A DNA stretch of 64,000 bases, taken from NCBI GenBank assembly GCA_003254925.1, contig QANZ01027390.1, positions 91,859-155,858 on the forward strand, written 5' to 3'. The notes below the pieces were generated by a model. The model saw only the letters and a list, made by a program, of their open reading frames with translations, had not been told where the DNA came from and ran no database searches. Position numbers and translations under genes: made by a program. This DNA is from Chamaecrista fasciculata. Its lineage: Eukaryota > Streptophyta > Magnoliopsida > Fabales > Fabaceae. Below are positions 11,401-23,850 of the stretch, one piece after another (position 1 is the first letter of the stretch; each line of letters starts with the position of its first letter).

Positions 11401-12659
11401 TGTCTCACAAATTTAAATACTTCACAACTGTAGATCAATTAAGACAAGACATAATGTCCCAGACATTTCCTCTGTGTCTTAAATCGTGCCACCGGAGTGA
11501 CCCACGAATTTACCCTAATTCGTGTCCTTTTAAACGGTGTCCTGTTCCTGCTCGTGTGTGACCCAGCAGGCCCCACGTGAAGTTGGCAGCAAGTCATCTC
11601 CATGACCTACAAGTCGTGAGCGGACTCTAGCAAGCCATCACGACTACCCAAAACACGTGAGTTATCGTTTTTACCAAAAACGACATAACCTTAGTACCAC
11701 CTTGTCAAAGACCCTATTGTCACACGATATCTTGGTAATGGATTAGGCACAGGAAAGTCATCCATAATCCAAACCTCAACTTTCTCGATTCCCTGAGTAA
11801 GTCCCAAATCCCAGCGTGGCCACGCATTTTCCTGGACAGACTCATCGAGGGCGCCAGTTAGATATCTCTCATTTAATGAGGGACAAAATCCCATCTTGGC
11901 CAATCCACATTCCTCAGCACGGCAATCAACCAGACCCGTACTTAGCCCTTATGACTACCCTGTTACGGGCAGCATTAGACTAAGCCAAAGTTTGACAACT
12001 GCAACGCCGGAATAATGATGACATCAGGTCTAAGGCGTCATGACAGGTGTACAGGAGAGGCAAGCTGATGACTAAACCCATGCAAGACTCTCCGGGTCAT
12101 GTCCAGCAACTCGTAACCCCTTACGTAATTGCACCATGACTCTCGTACCAACATCTAGTGTATGCATCTCTATGCACCGAGATCATGCTGGTCTTAGTTC
12201 ATTTCAAGTTCTCACTTGAATGAGCGACCAGGGACGATTTAGATTAATTATCTCATAATTAATCACGGACTGTTATCATAGTAAACATGCTAATAATATG
12301 ATAACCATTAATTTATCTCCATAAATTAATTGATATGTTCTCAACATATCTATAAAATGATTGGCCCTAGGGCACAATCTCCAACAATAGTTGCACCATG
12401 ACTCTCGCAAGGCATCTTGTGCATGTATCTCTATACACCGAGGTCATGCTGGTCTTAGATCATTTCAAGTTCCCACTTGAATGAGCGACCAGGGACAGTA
12501 TAGATTAATTATCTCATAATTAACCACAGATTGCTATCATAGTAATTAGTAAACATGCTAATAATATGATAACGACATAATTTATCCACTACAAATTAAT
12601 CAAAACATACGTTTCTACAAACACATAAAATGATTGGCCCTAGGGCACAATCTCCAACA
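8431..12659 (-). mobile_element. solo LTR of the copia family, split by a nested solo LTR
   Basis: The left edge TGTTGG and right edge CCAACA match the family. The 5-mer CTTTC flanks both sides exactly (8426-8430 and 12660-12664), which is a target-site duplication. There is no internal element sequence, so this is a solo LTR left by LTR-LTR recombination. Without the inner insertion it is about 2.1 kb. A TATA-like box lies near 8944. The interruption falls in the block that reads 'ccttacatag ... ttgcaccatg' in sister copies. Confidence 0.9.
10282..12386 (-). mobile_element. nested solo LTR (same copia family)
   Basis: A second family LTR (2105 bp) with TGTTGG...CCAACA ends is inserted into the LTR at 8431-12659. 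It is flanked by the exact 5-mer ATAGT (10277-10281 and 12387-12391). Removing it restores the continuity of the outer LTR. The two insertions are therefore ordered in time, and each was reduced to a solo LTR. Confidence 0.92.
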
Positions 12660-12664
12660 CTTTC

Positions 12665-13219
12665 ACCTCTTATTTTCTTTTGAAAGTGAAACCATCCCAC
12701 TTGGACTTTGGATTAATTAAGGACAGTAAACTAGATCAAGTCAAGCTGACATGTTTTTTTTAGCCATGTTGACTATGACATAGAAAACCAAGTCAAAGAT
12801 TTCTGCATAAATACATCATTTTTTTTTCGTTAAGTCATACTATTCTCTTTAATTTTTGGCTTTGGAATTCAGATACTTCAATCTTGACAATGTAACTCTA
12901 TTGTTTAAGGTTTTTTCTGCATCTCTCAACAGCTTGCTTTCAGTTTCATTTGGCCTAATTTGATTGCTTTTTGTCAAGCATATCAATGTTTTTTGCATCC
13001 CAACATGAAAATTTACATGTTTTATGCACAACAGTCAACACCTGATGAATTACATATAATGATATACATCATCTTATTAATACATTTATTGAACAACTTA
13101 CAGGTAAACCATTAATACATTTATTCAGACAATTGATGGAAGTACATATATATCAATCTTATTCTGTCAAACCAACAAGCTCAAATTCTCATCAATTTCT
13201 TAGCTTCTATATATAGCTA
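12665..13219. other. intergenic stretch, probable 3' flank of the BSP gene
   Basis: AT-rich, with no supported coding sequence. The part nearest 13219 presumably holds the 3' UTR of the minus-strand gene ending at 13220. Confidence 0.45.
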
Positions 13220-14330
13220 CTAATTGCTATATTTGGCCTTATAATCATTCCAGAGCTGATCCACACTCTTCCCAAATATATCATCAAAGTACTGATCACT
13301 ATACCCACTCTTCATCTTACTGTTCAAATCGGCCAAAAACCCATCTTTCAGACTGTTCAAATAGTCCAGAAAATAAGCTGTAGTATCGTAACCTGTGTCC
13401 CACGAATCTCCCTCACCTGCGAAGTAATTAAGATCGAGATCTTACAATAAATCAAAAGAAACCCAAAATAAAATATACTCATAATAATATCTCAAGATTT
13501 AAATCGATATCAAAACAACTATACTAACCTGGTTGCCCCCAACTGCTTGATGCATACCCTGCTTTGAGCCTCACATAATCAGCAATCCCTTCAATTAAGC
13601 CTCCATTTGCTTGGCCATTTCCATTCCACTGCCACACATGAGTGGACTCATGATACAAAACTCCAGTGATTTCAGTTTTTACATCTCCTGAGTAATCTCC
13701 AACGTATCCTGAGCTTAGATGAATCTCATTGTTTGTGGTGTATGCAACACCATCCATGTCTTCAACAAATAAGGTCACTTCCGTATAATCTTTTCTATCT
13801 ACAACAAAGTTGTCAAACTCGAGAGTTCAAGCAAACTGATAGAATGAGGGTGAAAAAATTATACATTTAGAGAAAATTATTTTTTGATCCTGAATTTATC
13901 CAAAACGTAAGATTTGTCCCTAAATATTGAAAATATACTTTTTGAGTGATTGTGAATTCGTGATTGATGAGATCACTAATTGACTGATAAACTCGTGAGT
14001 TTATCCGAGTTTATGAAATCTGTCTGATGTAACAGAATTTGAGAATTTTGACAAATTGACTATGTATAAATGTTGTCAAATAGAGAGAGTTTGACAACCT
14101 GCATCTGAATTCTCCTGGAAGATTCCCCATATGAATTGTGCTGCAGAGTCAAGTGTTTGCTTTGCATAGTCATCGCCAATTTCGTCCCTGAAGCGTATGC
14201 CTCCTGAAGTTGAGAGGGCGTTGTTAGTGACTGTGAAATCTACTGCTTGTGTTCCTTCAATAATGGCTGCCATCATGATTGCTAGCAGCAGCAAGGAAGA
14301 AGAGAAATGGATGAAACTGTGATGAACCAT
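13220..14330 (-). CDS. basic secretory protein (plant BSP family, HExxH metallopeptidase-like)
   Basis: There are three exons on the minus strand: 14330-14099, 13798-13529 and 13416-13220. GT/AG borders fit, and the sum is 699 nt, giving a 232-residue protein, normal for the family. Residues 1-29 are a signal peptide with a leucine-rich core ending GTQA, so the protein is secreted to the apoplast. The diagnostic motif is YHESTHVWQW with zinc-ligand-like H127-E128-H131, followed by GGLIEGIADYVRLKAGYA. The C-terminus has the family block GYDTTAYFLDYLNSL. BSP proteins (PF04450) are pathogen- and stress-induced in plants and resemble metallopeptidases, though activity has rarely been shown. The gene looks intact. 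A good TATA box lies about 80 bp upstream. Confidence 0.93.
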
Positions 14331-14409
14331 GGTTTCTAGTTACTATATGTGTTTGATTCTGTTGAGTGTCTTGTGGGTTTTGTTTGATTGATGAAGACTT
14401 ATGTTATGG

Positions 14410-14417
14410 TATTTATA
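14410..14417 (-). promoter_or_regulatory. TATA box of the BSP gene
   Basis: On the minus strand the sequence reads TATAAATA, a perfect plant TATA box, about 80 bases upstream of the start codon at 14330. The transcription start would fall near 14380, leaving a short 5' UTR. Confidence 0.65.
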
Positions 14418-15845
14418 GGAAGAGATTGAATAAACAAATACTGCAACTTGCATTGTATGTAGCAAATAGTGCTCTTTCACAGGAAATATATATGGTGGCT
14501 TGTTTGTTTGCTAAATTTTTTTCACAGACAAATAAGTCTTATAAGAAACATTTTATATATTGTAATGGTTTTACCATGTTTTGTTCTGACTTGTTCCTGT
14601 CTACATTTTAAAACAAACAGAAGATAGATGAAAATATTTTAGGTTAAAATAATATAATGGTTATTTCACTTTAATGAATGTTTTAAAATGGTCCCTTGAT
14701 TTGGAATAAAATAAATCCTTTAAGTTTCAAAATCATTCTACAAATTAAAAAACTTTTTTGATTTTAATTTTGTGTTGACGTAGTAACAGTGTTATAGTCT
14801 AGATCATTTGGCATGGTACATGAATTTATTTTGTTTTCATTTTGTTGACATATATATTATTTCTTGGGAGTATATTTGAGACCAATTTGAGATGTTTTGA
14901 AAACATTTAGGACTAACCTAAAACAAATGAATCGTAAGGGACCAATTTGAAATCCAACCCATACATAAGGGACCAATATGAGGTTCTGGTTGCTAGAAAT
15001 TTGAGCCTATTGTGGTTTGAATTAGGATGCAAGTTTCAATTTTGTTAGCCCCTCCAAGCTAATCCAACTCAACCAAAAAAAAATCATTTCTCATTTGGCT
15101 AAAATTACATTTTGGTTCATCAAATATTATTATTTTCTTAATTTGATCTCCCTTTTAATTTTTCCTTTCAATTTAGTCCCTCAAAAACAAAGTATGAGGA
15201 CCGAATTGAAAAGAAAAATCTAAGAGAATCTAAATTGAAAAAAATAAATCTATGACGGATAAAAAATAAGAGTAAACTAACAATTTGGTTCACAAAAGAT
15301 TACCAAGTTGACAACTTGCTCACTAAAAAATTGAAATACACAATTTAGACCCTACAAGAACCAAATAGTATACATGTTAGTCCCCGAAAGAATAAAATGA
15401 TGTACTTTTTAGTCCATGAAAAGGATTAAAAATTATACTGTTTAGTTCTTTCGAAGACTAAACTGTGTATATCAATCTTTTAATGACTGAGTTGTCAATC
15501 CATTAAAAAAAAATATAGTATGAGCTAGCCTACCAGTCCAACCCAACTTACATTTACCCACCCAACTATGTGTCTAATTGTAATATCCCCTATAATCTAT
15601 CAAGAATAATAATTAACCTCCCAATCTATTAATTTCATAGCAATTGACCTTCACCGTTAGTAATACTATTATCTTTTTTATCTTTTAAGTCTTATGTGAG
15701 TTATTAAAAGATTTGAAATTAAAATGTATAATATATTTTTTAATTATAAATTTAAATCATAATAAGGGTAATTATATCATTTGATTATTTTATGAAGTAT
15801 TTATGTAAATTACAGGGACTAGAAAGATAATTGTCTTATTAATTT
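14418..15845. other. intergenic stretch with foldback-repeat debris
   Basis: No supported gene. Phrases such as 'gggaccaatttgaaat' and 'aaattacattttggttcatcaaat' at 14640-15000 and 15110-15500 resemble the termini of the MULE-type MITEs in this window. They are probably decayed copies. Confidence 0.45.
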
Positions 15846-16275
15846 GGGTAAATTACACTTTGGTACCATGTGGTTTGACCCTATTTCACTTTGGTACCCT
15901 ATGATTTGAAACCTGACACTTTGGTACTCTGTAGTATTCTCTATTAACACTTTGGTACCCTTGAGAGCTATTTTGTAATTTTAACAATAACAAATTTTGC
16001 AAAAATTACATATTGACCCCAAAAAATTTTCAAAAAATTACAAATAGGTCCCTAAAAACATATTATCTAGGGACTAAAATGAAAACTTTAAAATTTTTTG
16101 GGGTCAATATGTAATTTTTTTCAAAATTTGTTATGGTTAAAATTACAAAATAACTCTCAAGGGTATCAAAGTGTTAATAGAGAATACCACAGGGTACCAA
16201 AGTGTCAGGTTTCAAACCACAGGGTACCAAAATGAAATAGGGTCAAACCACAGTGTACCAAAGTGTAATTTACCC
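15846..16275. mobile_element. MULE-type foldback MITE (430 bp)
   Basis: The ends are inverted: GGGTAAATTACACTTTGGTAC on the left and its near-perfect complement on the right. The arms pair along most of the element (for example 'ggtcaatatgtaattttt' against 'aaaaattacatattgacc'). The exact 9-mer tattaattt flanks both sides (15837-15845 and 16276-16284). Nine-base duplications and long inverted arms point to Mutator-like transposase. It has no coding capacity. Confidence 0.88.
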
Positions 16276-19200
16276 TATTAATTTTCCCTAAATTTAAATC
16301 AACTCTTCCTAAACTCAAATCCAACCCAACCCTTGAACAATCCTAACTTTAACCAAAGTTTTATTAGAGTAAATGAATATTTTTTTTCTTTAAAGAATAA
16401 TGTATTTATTAATTTAGTCCCTATAAGATAAACTATAATTTTTTTTAAGAAAAATGTAATTACAGTTAATTTGATTTTTTTTATTAATGGTACTAACCAA
16501 AATTTGAAGATAAATAGTGTAATTTTAAATTCTTTTAAAATAAAAAATAAATCTGATGATAAATTTAAATTAATATTTAGTAAAAAAAAATTACATATTT
16601 CAAAAACTAGATTTTATGATTTTATCTTTCGGACTAAATTAAAAAATATGTCACATTTCAGAATTATACCAAAAACAATATAGGGGTTTCTATGCTATAG
16701 TGCTATCTACCATTTTTATAATAATCACATCACATTTCACTTTTTAATTCAAAGGTAAAATAAAATGAAGGTATATTCTGGAATGAAGTATAAACAATCA
16801 AACTGTGGATATGGCATTTTGTAGCTGGCGTTGAATCTTCAATGCCTGGACTTTTGAATTGACTACTGTGACTGTGGACTTTTCAATTGGCGGTCTGCCT
16901 ATGGCAGTTTGACACAATGATCTAAAAATCGTGTGTGAATACGAAATATTTTTATTTTACGATTGATTTAATCATTTAATCGATTAAATTAATGGTTGGA
17001 ATAAATAATGTTATAAATATATAAATAAAAAATATAATTTTAAAATTTATATAGTAATAATATATTTATACATTTATAACTGTATCATTTTATACGAATA
17101 AAATATATAAAAATTACAATATGAAAAATAATAATTAAGTTTAGAAAATTTTAAAAAATGAATTTTTTTTTGTTATAATACATTTATAATATTTTATATT
17201 GGGCTTCATATTCTTCTTTTGCATTTGGCTTATCAAATCAACAAAAAATATTTTTTTAAAAGAAAAAAGTATTCTTATACCTTTAAAGTATTCTCCCGTT
17301 TCGAGTTCAAATGCAACAAATTCAGAGCTACAAGTTACTTTTGACGAATCATTTTTATATTACCAAGTTGAGACCGTAAACAATTAAGGTTAAATCTGGT
17401 TCAAAAATGTAACGTGTCACCATGAGAATGAAACTGTGGTCCCAAGAAAGATGGCACCCAACCATTTAGGAGGAAGATGCGCATGGAAAGAAAGGCTAAC
17501 GAAAATAATTAAATAGGAGATGGAGATGTGAGAAAAGTGTGAAGATTATTGTTATGACTTCTCTCTCTGAATTCTCTCTCTCTCTCTGCAACTCTCCTTC
17601 TCTTCCTCTCTGTTTCTCTCTTGTTTATTTCTCCTCTCATTTTGTATCTTTCTTTGTGGACGGTTCCAACTAAGTAGAAAAAAAAACTCTTCAAATGTAA
17701 CTCGTAGTATTTGAAATTAAAACAAGAAAGATATTATCAACTTTTCTTGTTTGACTCTAAAATGAATGACCCACTTTCTGAATTCGATTTGACCTTGTTT
17801 GCTAACGATACCAATTGGGTAGAGAAATACTTGTCAGAAGAACTTGTAACTCTAGCTAGACCCATAGAATTCAAATTTGAAATGAAAGAGATATAATCAT
17901 ATTCAGTAGTTTGGTACAAAAGTAAACCACTATAAAAATATACAGGATCAATTTTGAACATTTTGAAAGATACTAGGCCAAAATAAATTTTGAGAAAAAA
18001 ATATTAGACTAATTTGAATATTCAACCTTTATATATATTGATGAAACTTAATAATTAATATCCCTAAAAGGAAAAAATATACTAGGGATATTTCCTATCG
18101 GTGTTTTGTTGAATTGAGGGCGAATTGATCTGGATTTATAATATTTTGTCGTTAGTTATTTTGGGTTGAGTTATAGATCAAAATTTATCCATCAATCCAA
18201 TTTAACCTGAACGAAACAGTAATAAGTTGGATTAAATTGGTTGAGGGACTCACTTATTGTAATTTTTTAATCATTCAACAATTAATACAAAATATAAATA
18301 GAAAGTTTCATCTTGTATAAGGACTAAAAACCAGGGAGACGGTAGCATAGCAATTTGGATCATTTATAATACACTATAATGGTATGTACATCCTAATTCT
18401 TAGACAGGAATTTAAAATTTTGGCCTGACCCGACTAAGTTGATTTGGAACTCCATGACTCGAGTAGGGAACTGATTCGATTGAAGCAATAATCCGGATGC
18501 AAACAAGTCAGTTGTGACTTGGTTAACCCGTTATTTATCTGGTTATTGATTTGGGTTGGCTCGCTAATTAACTCGAGTTAGCCTAGTTCAAATTTAGTTT
18601 TTTTAAAAAAAGAATTAATATTATTACAAGTACAAAATCAAATCAAGAAAAAATTATAAATATTAATATTTTTTAAAATAATTAAATTCCATAAATAACT
18701 GGAAGACAGTCATTGAGAGAATGTGAAAAATAAATTAAAAAAGTGTAAGAAATAGGAGATTATATAGATATTTTAAAAAAAAATTTATTTATTATTTATA
18801 AGTATATATTTATTTTTTATAAATTAAATTATATATGTTTTAAAAATAAATTACAGAAGTGAATTATCAAATTTCCAATAATAATTAGAAAAAAAATAAC
18901 CCGATCATGGGATTGCCTAATGCCATGATAATTTATTTTTAAACCTATTGCATGAACAAGAGTTTCATAATACAAACCACTAATCTAAGCACAAATTATA
19001 CTTTTCAATATAACTAATAATTTATTTTAAAATTTTATAAATTAATAATCTATTATTATATTAATTAAAATTATATTATAATTGATTGACCGGTTTAAAT
19101 TGATTAATATTAAGGGTTGATCTATGATGCTACAAGTGATGTGACCCAATATTATCCATTCATATGATCTTAACGGTAATAGCAATAGAAAGATAACCTA

Positions 19201-19680
19201 ATGAATAAGTAAACTACATGATTTTTAAAATTTAAAATTTTGTCCCATAAAATATAAAATTACAAAGTTGTCTAAAGAAAAAAGGTAAATTGTCTAAGGG
19301 ATAACGTAGTCATATAAAAGTATAAATTTTATAAAATAAAAAAAAAACATTATTCATACTATAATTAACATACAAAATAGTATAAAACAATCATTTTTTT
19401 TTTCAAAATGAAAAAGAGTTTCCCTATCATTTGTAAAACTCTTTAATTTGGAGAAATTGGACAAACATATTTAAAAAAAACAGAAACATGAAAATATAAT
19501 TACCATAAAGTTTAAGGATTAATACATAAATATATATATATATATATAACAAATTATGGAGACAAGTTTAATAAGTCTCATTTCCATATGACATATTTTG
19601 ATTGGATTGTTAATAGTTGCATGAAATGCTATAAAATAATAAGATATTGCATCTTAGACCAACCATAATATTAAATAAAA
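16276..19680. other. AT-rich intergenic stretch
   Basis: I see no gene with support. Short open frames are AT-biased and lack family motifs. A CT-rich run lies at 17560-17640. The section 17700-18010 contains 'gaccaa...agatatgac' phrases typical of old foldback repeats. Confidence 0.45.
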
Positions 19681-20199
19681 GGGTAAATTACACATAACGT
19701 CTCTGTAATTTGGCTCATTTATAGAAAGGGTCTCTGCGGTTTAAAAAGTAACAAATAAGGGTTTGTGGTTTACTCTGTTAACAAAAAGGGTCCTGAGGTA
19801 TATTTCCGTCCAAAATTTGACGGAACTCTTAGCTAAAATACTATTTTAAGACTCTAACCATTAATTTTTAAGCGCTTGACTCTCTATTTGTATGAAATTT
19901 GACGAAAACCTTAGCTAAAATACTATTTTAAGACCCTAACTATTACTATGAAACTTTTCTTTTTTTGTGCCAAAGACTTTCTCTCATACAAATAGGAAGT
20001 CAAACACATAAAAAATTAATAGTTAGAGTCTTAAAATAGTATTTTAGCCAAAATTTCTGTCAAATTTTGGACGAAAATATACCTCAGGACCCTTTTTGTT
20101 AACGGAGCAAACCACATAACTTTATTAGCAACTTTTTAAACCACAGAGACCTTTTCTGTAAATAGGTCAAACCACATGGACTTTCTATGTAATTTACTC
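19681..20199. mobile_element. MULE-type foldback MITE (519 bp)
   Basis: The termini GGGTAAATTACA and TGTAATTTACTC are inverted copies. Long internal arms also pair, for example the 'ggtcctgaggtatatttccgtcc' region near 19790 with 'ggacgaaaatatacctcaggacc' near 20075. The exact 9-mer taaataaaa flanks both ends (19672-19680 and 20200-20208). The terminal twelve bases match those of the MITE at 15846-16275, so both probably answer to one transposase family. Confidence 0.88.
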
Positions 20200-20454
20200 T
20201 AAATAAAATCTATAAACTAAATTTATAACAGGTATTGCTGATTTTGTGAGGCTGAAGAGTGGGTACGATGTAACGGCTAGATTCTTGGACTATTGTGACG
20301 GTTTGAGCCTTTGAGGAGTGGGTTCGTCGCTGAATTGAATAAGGTGAAAGATAGCTATAGCGACGATTTCTTTCTGCAGCTCTTGACGATTTTATATATA
20401 TATATATATATGTAAAATTGAGAAATTTACTTTAGAGTGATTGGAAGAACTTTG

Positions 20455-20612
20455 CGTACCCGTTAAAATAAATGAGGGATTAAATGGTTGACTCAATAAA
20501 AAATAGGAATCAAATACTAAGTTTTCTCTTATTTTAATTACATGTAATATTTTATCATAGTATAAGTGAGAGGACGACCAAAAAACTCCTCCCACATATA
20601 ATATAGTATAGA
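20455..20612 (-). mobile_element. short Helitron-type element, 3' end degraded
   Basis: On the minus strand it starts TCTATACTATATTATATGTG after an A, as in the other family members. It has the shared interior with 'gaggacgacc' on the plus strand. It ends near the remnant of the terminal hairpin (gcgtacccgtt, 20455-20465). The final CTAG is not recognisable. Confidence 0.6.
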
Positions 20613-20619
20613 TATAGAT

Positions 20620-21368
20620 ATATATTATTTATTTGTTACTATTCATATTTTCATCATCTCATTTTACCACTTGAGCTACTTCCATGCAAGTCATACATAT
20701 TAGAAAGAAAAAAAAGAAAAAATTCATATAGAAAAAGACTTATGAAGTGTTGAATGGGTAGATAGAAAAATCAAAGGCGTGTAGTGTAAGCCTTGTGTTT
20801 CCAGGTTTGGTGTCAACACCTTATTATTATATACGTTGTCTTCAACTTAATTTAGGAATTAAAAGTCTCATTCATTCATAATTCATTCATTTATGCAAAC
20901 ATCAAACCTCATATATAGTCAGTCGTCGTAGACTTCAAGTCTTCGTCAATGCTATAACCAATAAGCCACCTCCTCACCAATCGCCACGTATCAAAAACAA
21001 AATCACATTTCTTCCACGTAAATGGAAATATAACTTTCTTATATGTGTGTATATATATATATCAATAAATAATGTTAATTGATATATCAAAATCATTTGT
21101 AAATTCTATTTTGATCACTATTAACAAAAAGGAAAGTTTATGAAAAAGACCATTGTAGAGCCACCCAAATTCTTATCCGTTGGAATTTATTTATTTTGAA
21201 ATTTGTATCATAAATTTGCTTACACAAATTTTAATATAGAAAAAAATAAAGAAATCCAATAGAGGAAGGGGATCCTCTGTATTGTCACTCTATGTATTTT
21301 TTTTTTTATATTTTAGAGAAATAAAGAAAAAAATAGAAAAAACAAGTGTGAGTCTCTGAAAATCTATA
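20620..21368. other. AT-rich intergenic stretch
   Basis: No gene seen. It contains short TA runs (near 21050) and no family-level repeat that I can recognise. Confidence 0.4.
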
Positions 21369-21685
21369 TCTATACTATATTATATGTGTGAGGGTGCTTT
21401 TAGTTGGTTAAAATTAGACAATTTAAAAAATACAAAAATCAATTAAAACTAAAGCCTCATGGAAACTCTCCTCCCCAGGTTCAAATGATAAGCCTATGTT
21501 CATTATTAAAAAAAATGATAAATTACACTTTGGTACCCTGTGGTATTCTCCATTTATATATTAACTCCAAATTTTTCTTAAAGTTTTTATTTTAGTCCAT
21601 AGATAATATGTATCCAGGGACCTATTTGTAATTTTCTAAAAAAATTTAATATATCAAACTTTGTATGCATATTTGCTGCCCCTAG
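21369..21685 (+). mobile_element. probable Helitron-type element (divergent copy)
   Basis: It starts TCTATACTATATTATATGTG after an A and could end at gcccCTAG before a T (21685), matching the A|TC...CTAG|T insertion rule. The terminal hairpin is not clear. The middle (21520-21600) holds a fragment resembling the MULE MITE terminus ('aaattacactttggtaccctg'). Confidence 0.45.
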
Positions 21686-21779
21686 TAACAAATATGTGAT
21701 ATCTATACTTTCTCTCTACCTTTTTTGTTTATAATGCACAAAAAATGTAGAGAAATAAATATAGAGGAAAGCCCATTCA

Positions 21780-21930
21780 TATCTATACGTATAGAACCAG
21801 AATTGGTTCAAAACTGGTTCAGTTTAGAACCAGAATTGGTTCAAAACTTGAACCAGAGAACTGGTTCAAAACTGAACCAGATTTTGGTTCTGTTTTGACC
21901 CATTTTATGGTTCAAGATTTGAACCATATA
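21780..21930 (+). repeat. degenerate short tandem repeat ('gaaccagaattggttcaaaact')
   Basis: Phrases of about 20-30 bases built from 'ttggttcaaaac' and 'gaaccag' recur several times between 21789 and 21920. 'ggttcaa...ttgaacc' can also pair as small inverted repeats. No coding sequence is evident. Confidence 0.5.
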
Positions 21931-22401
21931 AATTTTTTCTTTTATTTCTAGTTTATTTCTCCTTCAATTTTGTAATGGTTCAAAAATTTGGGACAATGCA
22001 CATGGTTCAATATTGAATTAATTGGACCTAGCGGATATATAATTAGCTAGATGAACAATTTAAGCATCTGTCCTAGGTCAGATTTTCTGTTAGGTTAGTA
22101 CATTTTTCCAGTTTGAGCATATGTACTTGTAATGTTAATTGATTTTGTAACTGAGTTTGAAATTTTCTGTCAGGTTAGTGCCTTTTTCGGATGAAATAGG
22201 ATGATACGATCTTCTTCTGGATACTGGAATATAAATGACTTTGGCTTATTTTCTAATTTATTACTGTTTTTGTAGCTTCACGTGTATTTATCAACCATAT
22301 GCACCTTCATTGATGGAAGATAAATTCTGGATAGTCCTTTATATTGTGTTAGATTAAGAATTTGCTGATATAGCTATCATTTGTCACCTTGCAATATGCA
22401 G

Positions 22402-22492
22402 GTGGTTTGAGGGCCCTATTGACTAATAGGGACAAATTGCTAATGACCGTTGGAGGAGCCATAGCATTAGCAGCAGAAGTATATACAACTAG
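22402..22492 (+). pseudogene. orphan exon of an ATAD3-type AAA ATPase
   Basis: The 91-bp segment translates as GGLRALLTNRDKLL then MTVGGAIALAAEVYTT. This is the conserved stretch of mitochondrial ATAD3 proteins (family form: ALLTDRDKLIMTVGGATALAAGVYTTR). It is bordered by a clean acceptor (atgcag) and donor (gtaact). I can find no neighbouring ATAD3 exons on either side, although the 310-base gap and repeats downstream could hide something. It is most likely a captured or leftover fragment rather than a working gene. ATAD3 acts in mitochondrial nucleoid and membrane organisation. Confidence 0.7.
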
Positions 22493-23540
22493 GTAACTGT
22501 GTTGCTTTTCTTGTTTCATTTGACTTGAGTAACACCATTGCAAATTTTGGAAGTTAAGTTGGCAGTTGGATTTATATACTTTGCACCAAACTTTGATCTG
22601 GTTTCATAAACCTTTTATGCCATGGCTATTTTAATGTTTCTCAATGTCATTAATCCTTACAATGAGTGTTGTGGAAGTGGTAGGATTGACTGCATCATTG
22701 ATCCATCATATGAACACACTTAGGAAGATCAAGTGAAGTTACCACACTGAATATGTCTCCCTGTGTTGCTTGTAAGATGATTGGTTAGCTTGCATATCTA
22801 TATTTGATTGATACAATACAGTTTAGCATGTACAGTCAGCTTTATGATATCTTTGTCTTTAGACAAATTTTGGCAAATTATGGAGTTGACAGTCATTTAC
22901 ACAAAAGTTTCTGTATTGGGAAAATAGAACAATGGGAATATTCTTCTCCATTGAATGGGCATCACATTCCTTAATTGTTTGGGCATCAATTTTTAACCAT
23001 GATCTTCCGTACAACCTTTTTTATACATATATAACTATTTCTATATGTGATCATCTTTCTTGTAACCACAATTTTACTTCTATGTCTATATTTTCACTAA
23101 TTGAATTTATGATTATTGGAACTTTCAGGTTTCAACAAATCTAGCTAGCTAACTTTGATTCTTTCAGTGCTATTACACTCATGAAGATGAAGTCATAAGC
23201 ATAACAAAGAGAAGAGTATTATTTTATTTTGATCCTAGGGTTTAAGGCTTTTTGCACTTGGACAAAAAAATGTCTTCCAATGTATAATTTAGTAATGAAT
23301 CAAGCAAAACAATTCCAAAACTATATTCTTGATTCTTCTTATGTGTACTTTGAATTTGTTGAATGATATATAAAATTGTTATTGAAGATTAATTGTGTTG
23401 CAAAGTTTAATATATATAATAGAATTACAAAATATATAATTAGTAAAAATTAATCAGTAATAAAAATTTATATCAAAACTTGAGAAAGTAATAAATACGA
23501 GGAGAATATTACAAAATTTTGACAAATTTGTGACGGAATT
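22493..23540. other. non-repetitive stretch downstream of the ATAD3-like exon
   Basis: It looks like intron or UTR material: moderate AT content, polypyrimidine tracts, no long frame. I found no further ATAD3 exon here. Confidence 0.4.
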
Positions 23541-23850
23541 NNNNNNNNNNNNNNNNNNNNNNNNNNNNNNNNNNNNNNNNNNNNNNNNNNNNNNNNNNNN
23601 NNNNNNNNNNNNNNNNNNNNNNNNNNNNNNNNNNNNNNNNNNNNNNNNNNNNNNNNNNNNNNNNNNNNNNNNNNNNNNNNNNNNNNNNNNNNNNNNNNNN
23701 NNNNNNNNNNNNNNNNNNNNNNNNNNNNNNNNNNNNNNNNNNNNNNNNNNNNNNNNNNNNNNNNNNNNNNNNNNNNNNNNNNNNNNNNNNNNNNNNNNNN
23801 NNNNNNNNNNNNNNNNNNNNNNNNNNNNNNNNNNNNNNNNNNNNNNNNNN
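23541..23850. other. assembly gap (310 N)
   Basis: A run of N with a 'tgtgacggaatt' phrase on the left and an A-run then 'attgggctttt' on the right. Similar phrases (gacggaat, cacaaattgggactttt) occur in the CACTA-type end at 36319, so the gap may lie within a related repeat. Confidence 0.95.

Noticed and set aside
16471-17387. AT-rich frames of 60-70 codons
   Set aside because: Lysine/asparagine/phenylalanine-biased translations of AT-rich DNA without motifs or splice support.
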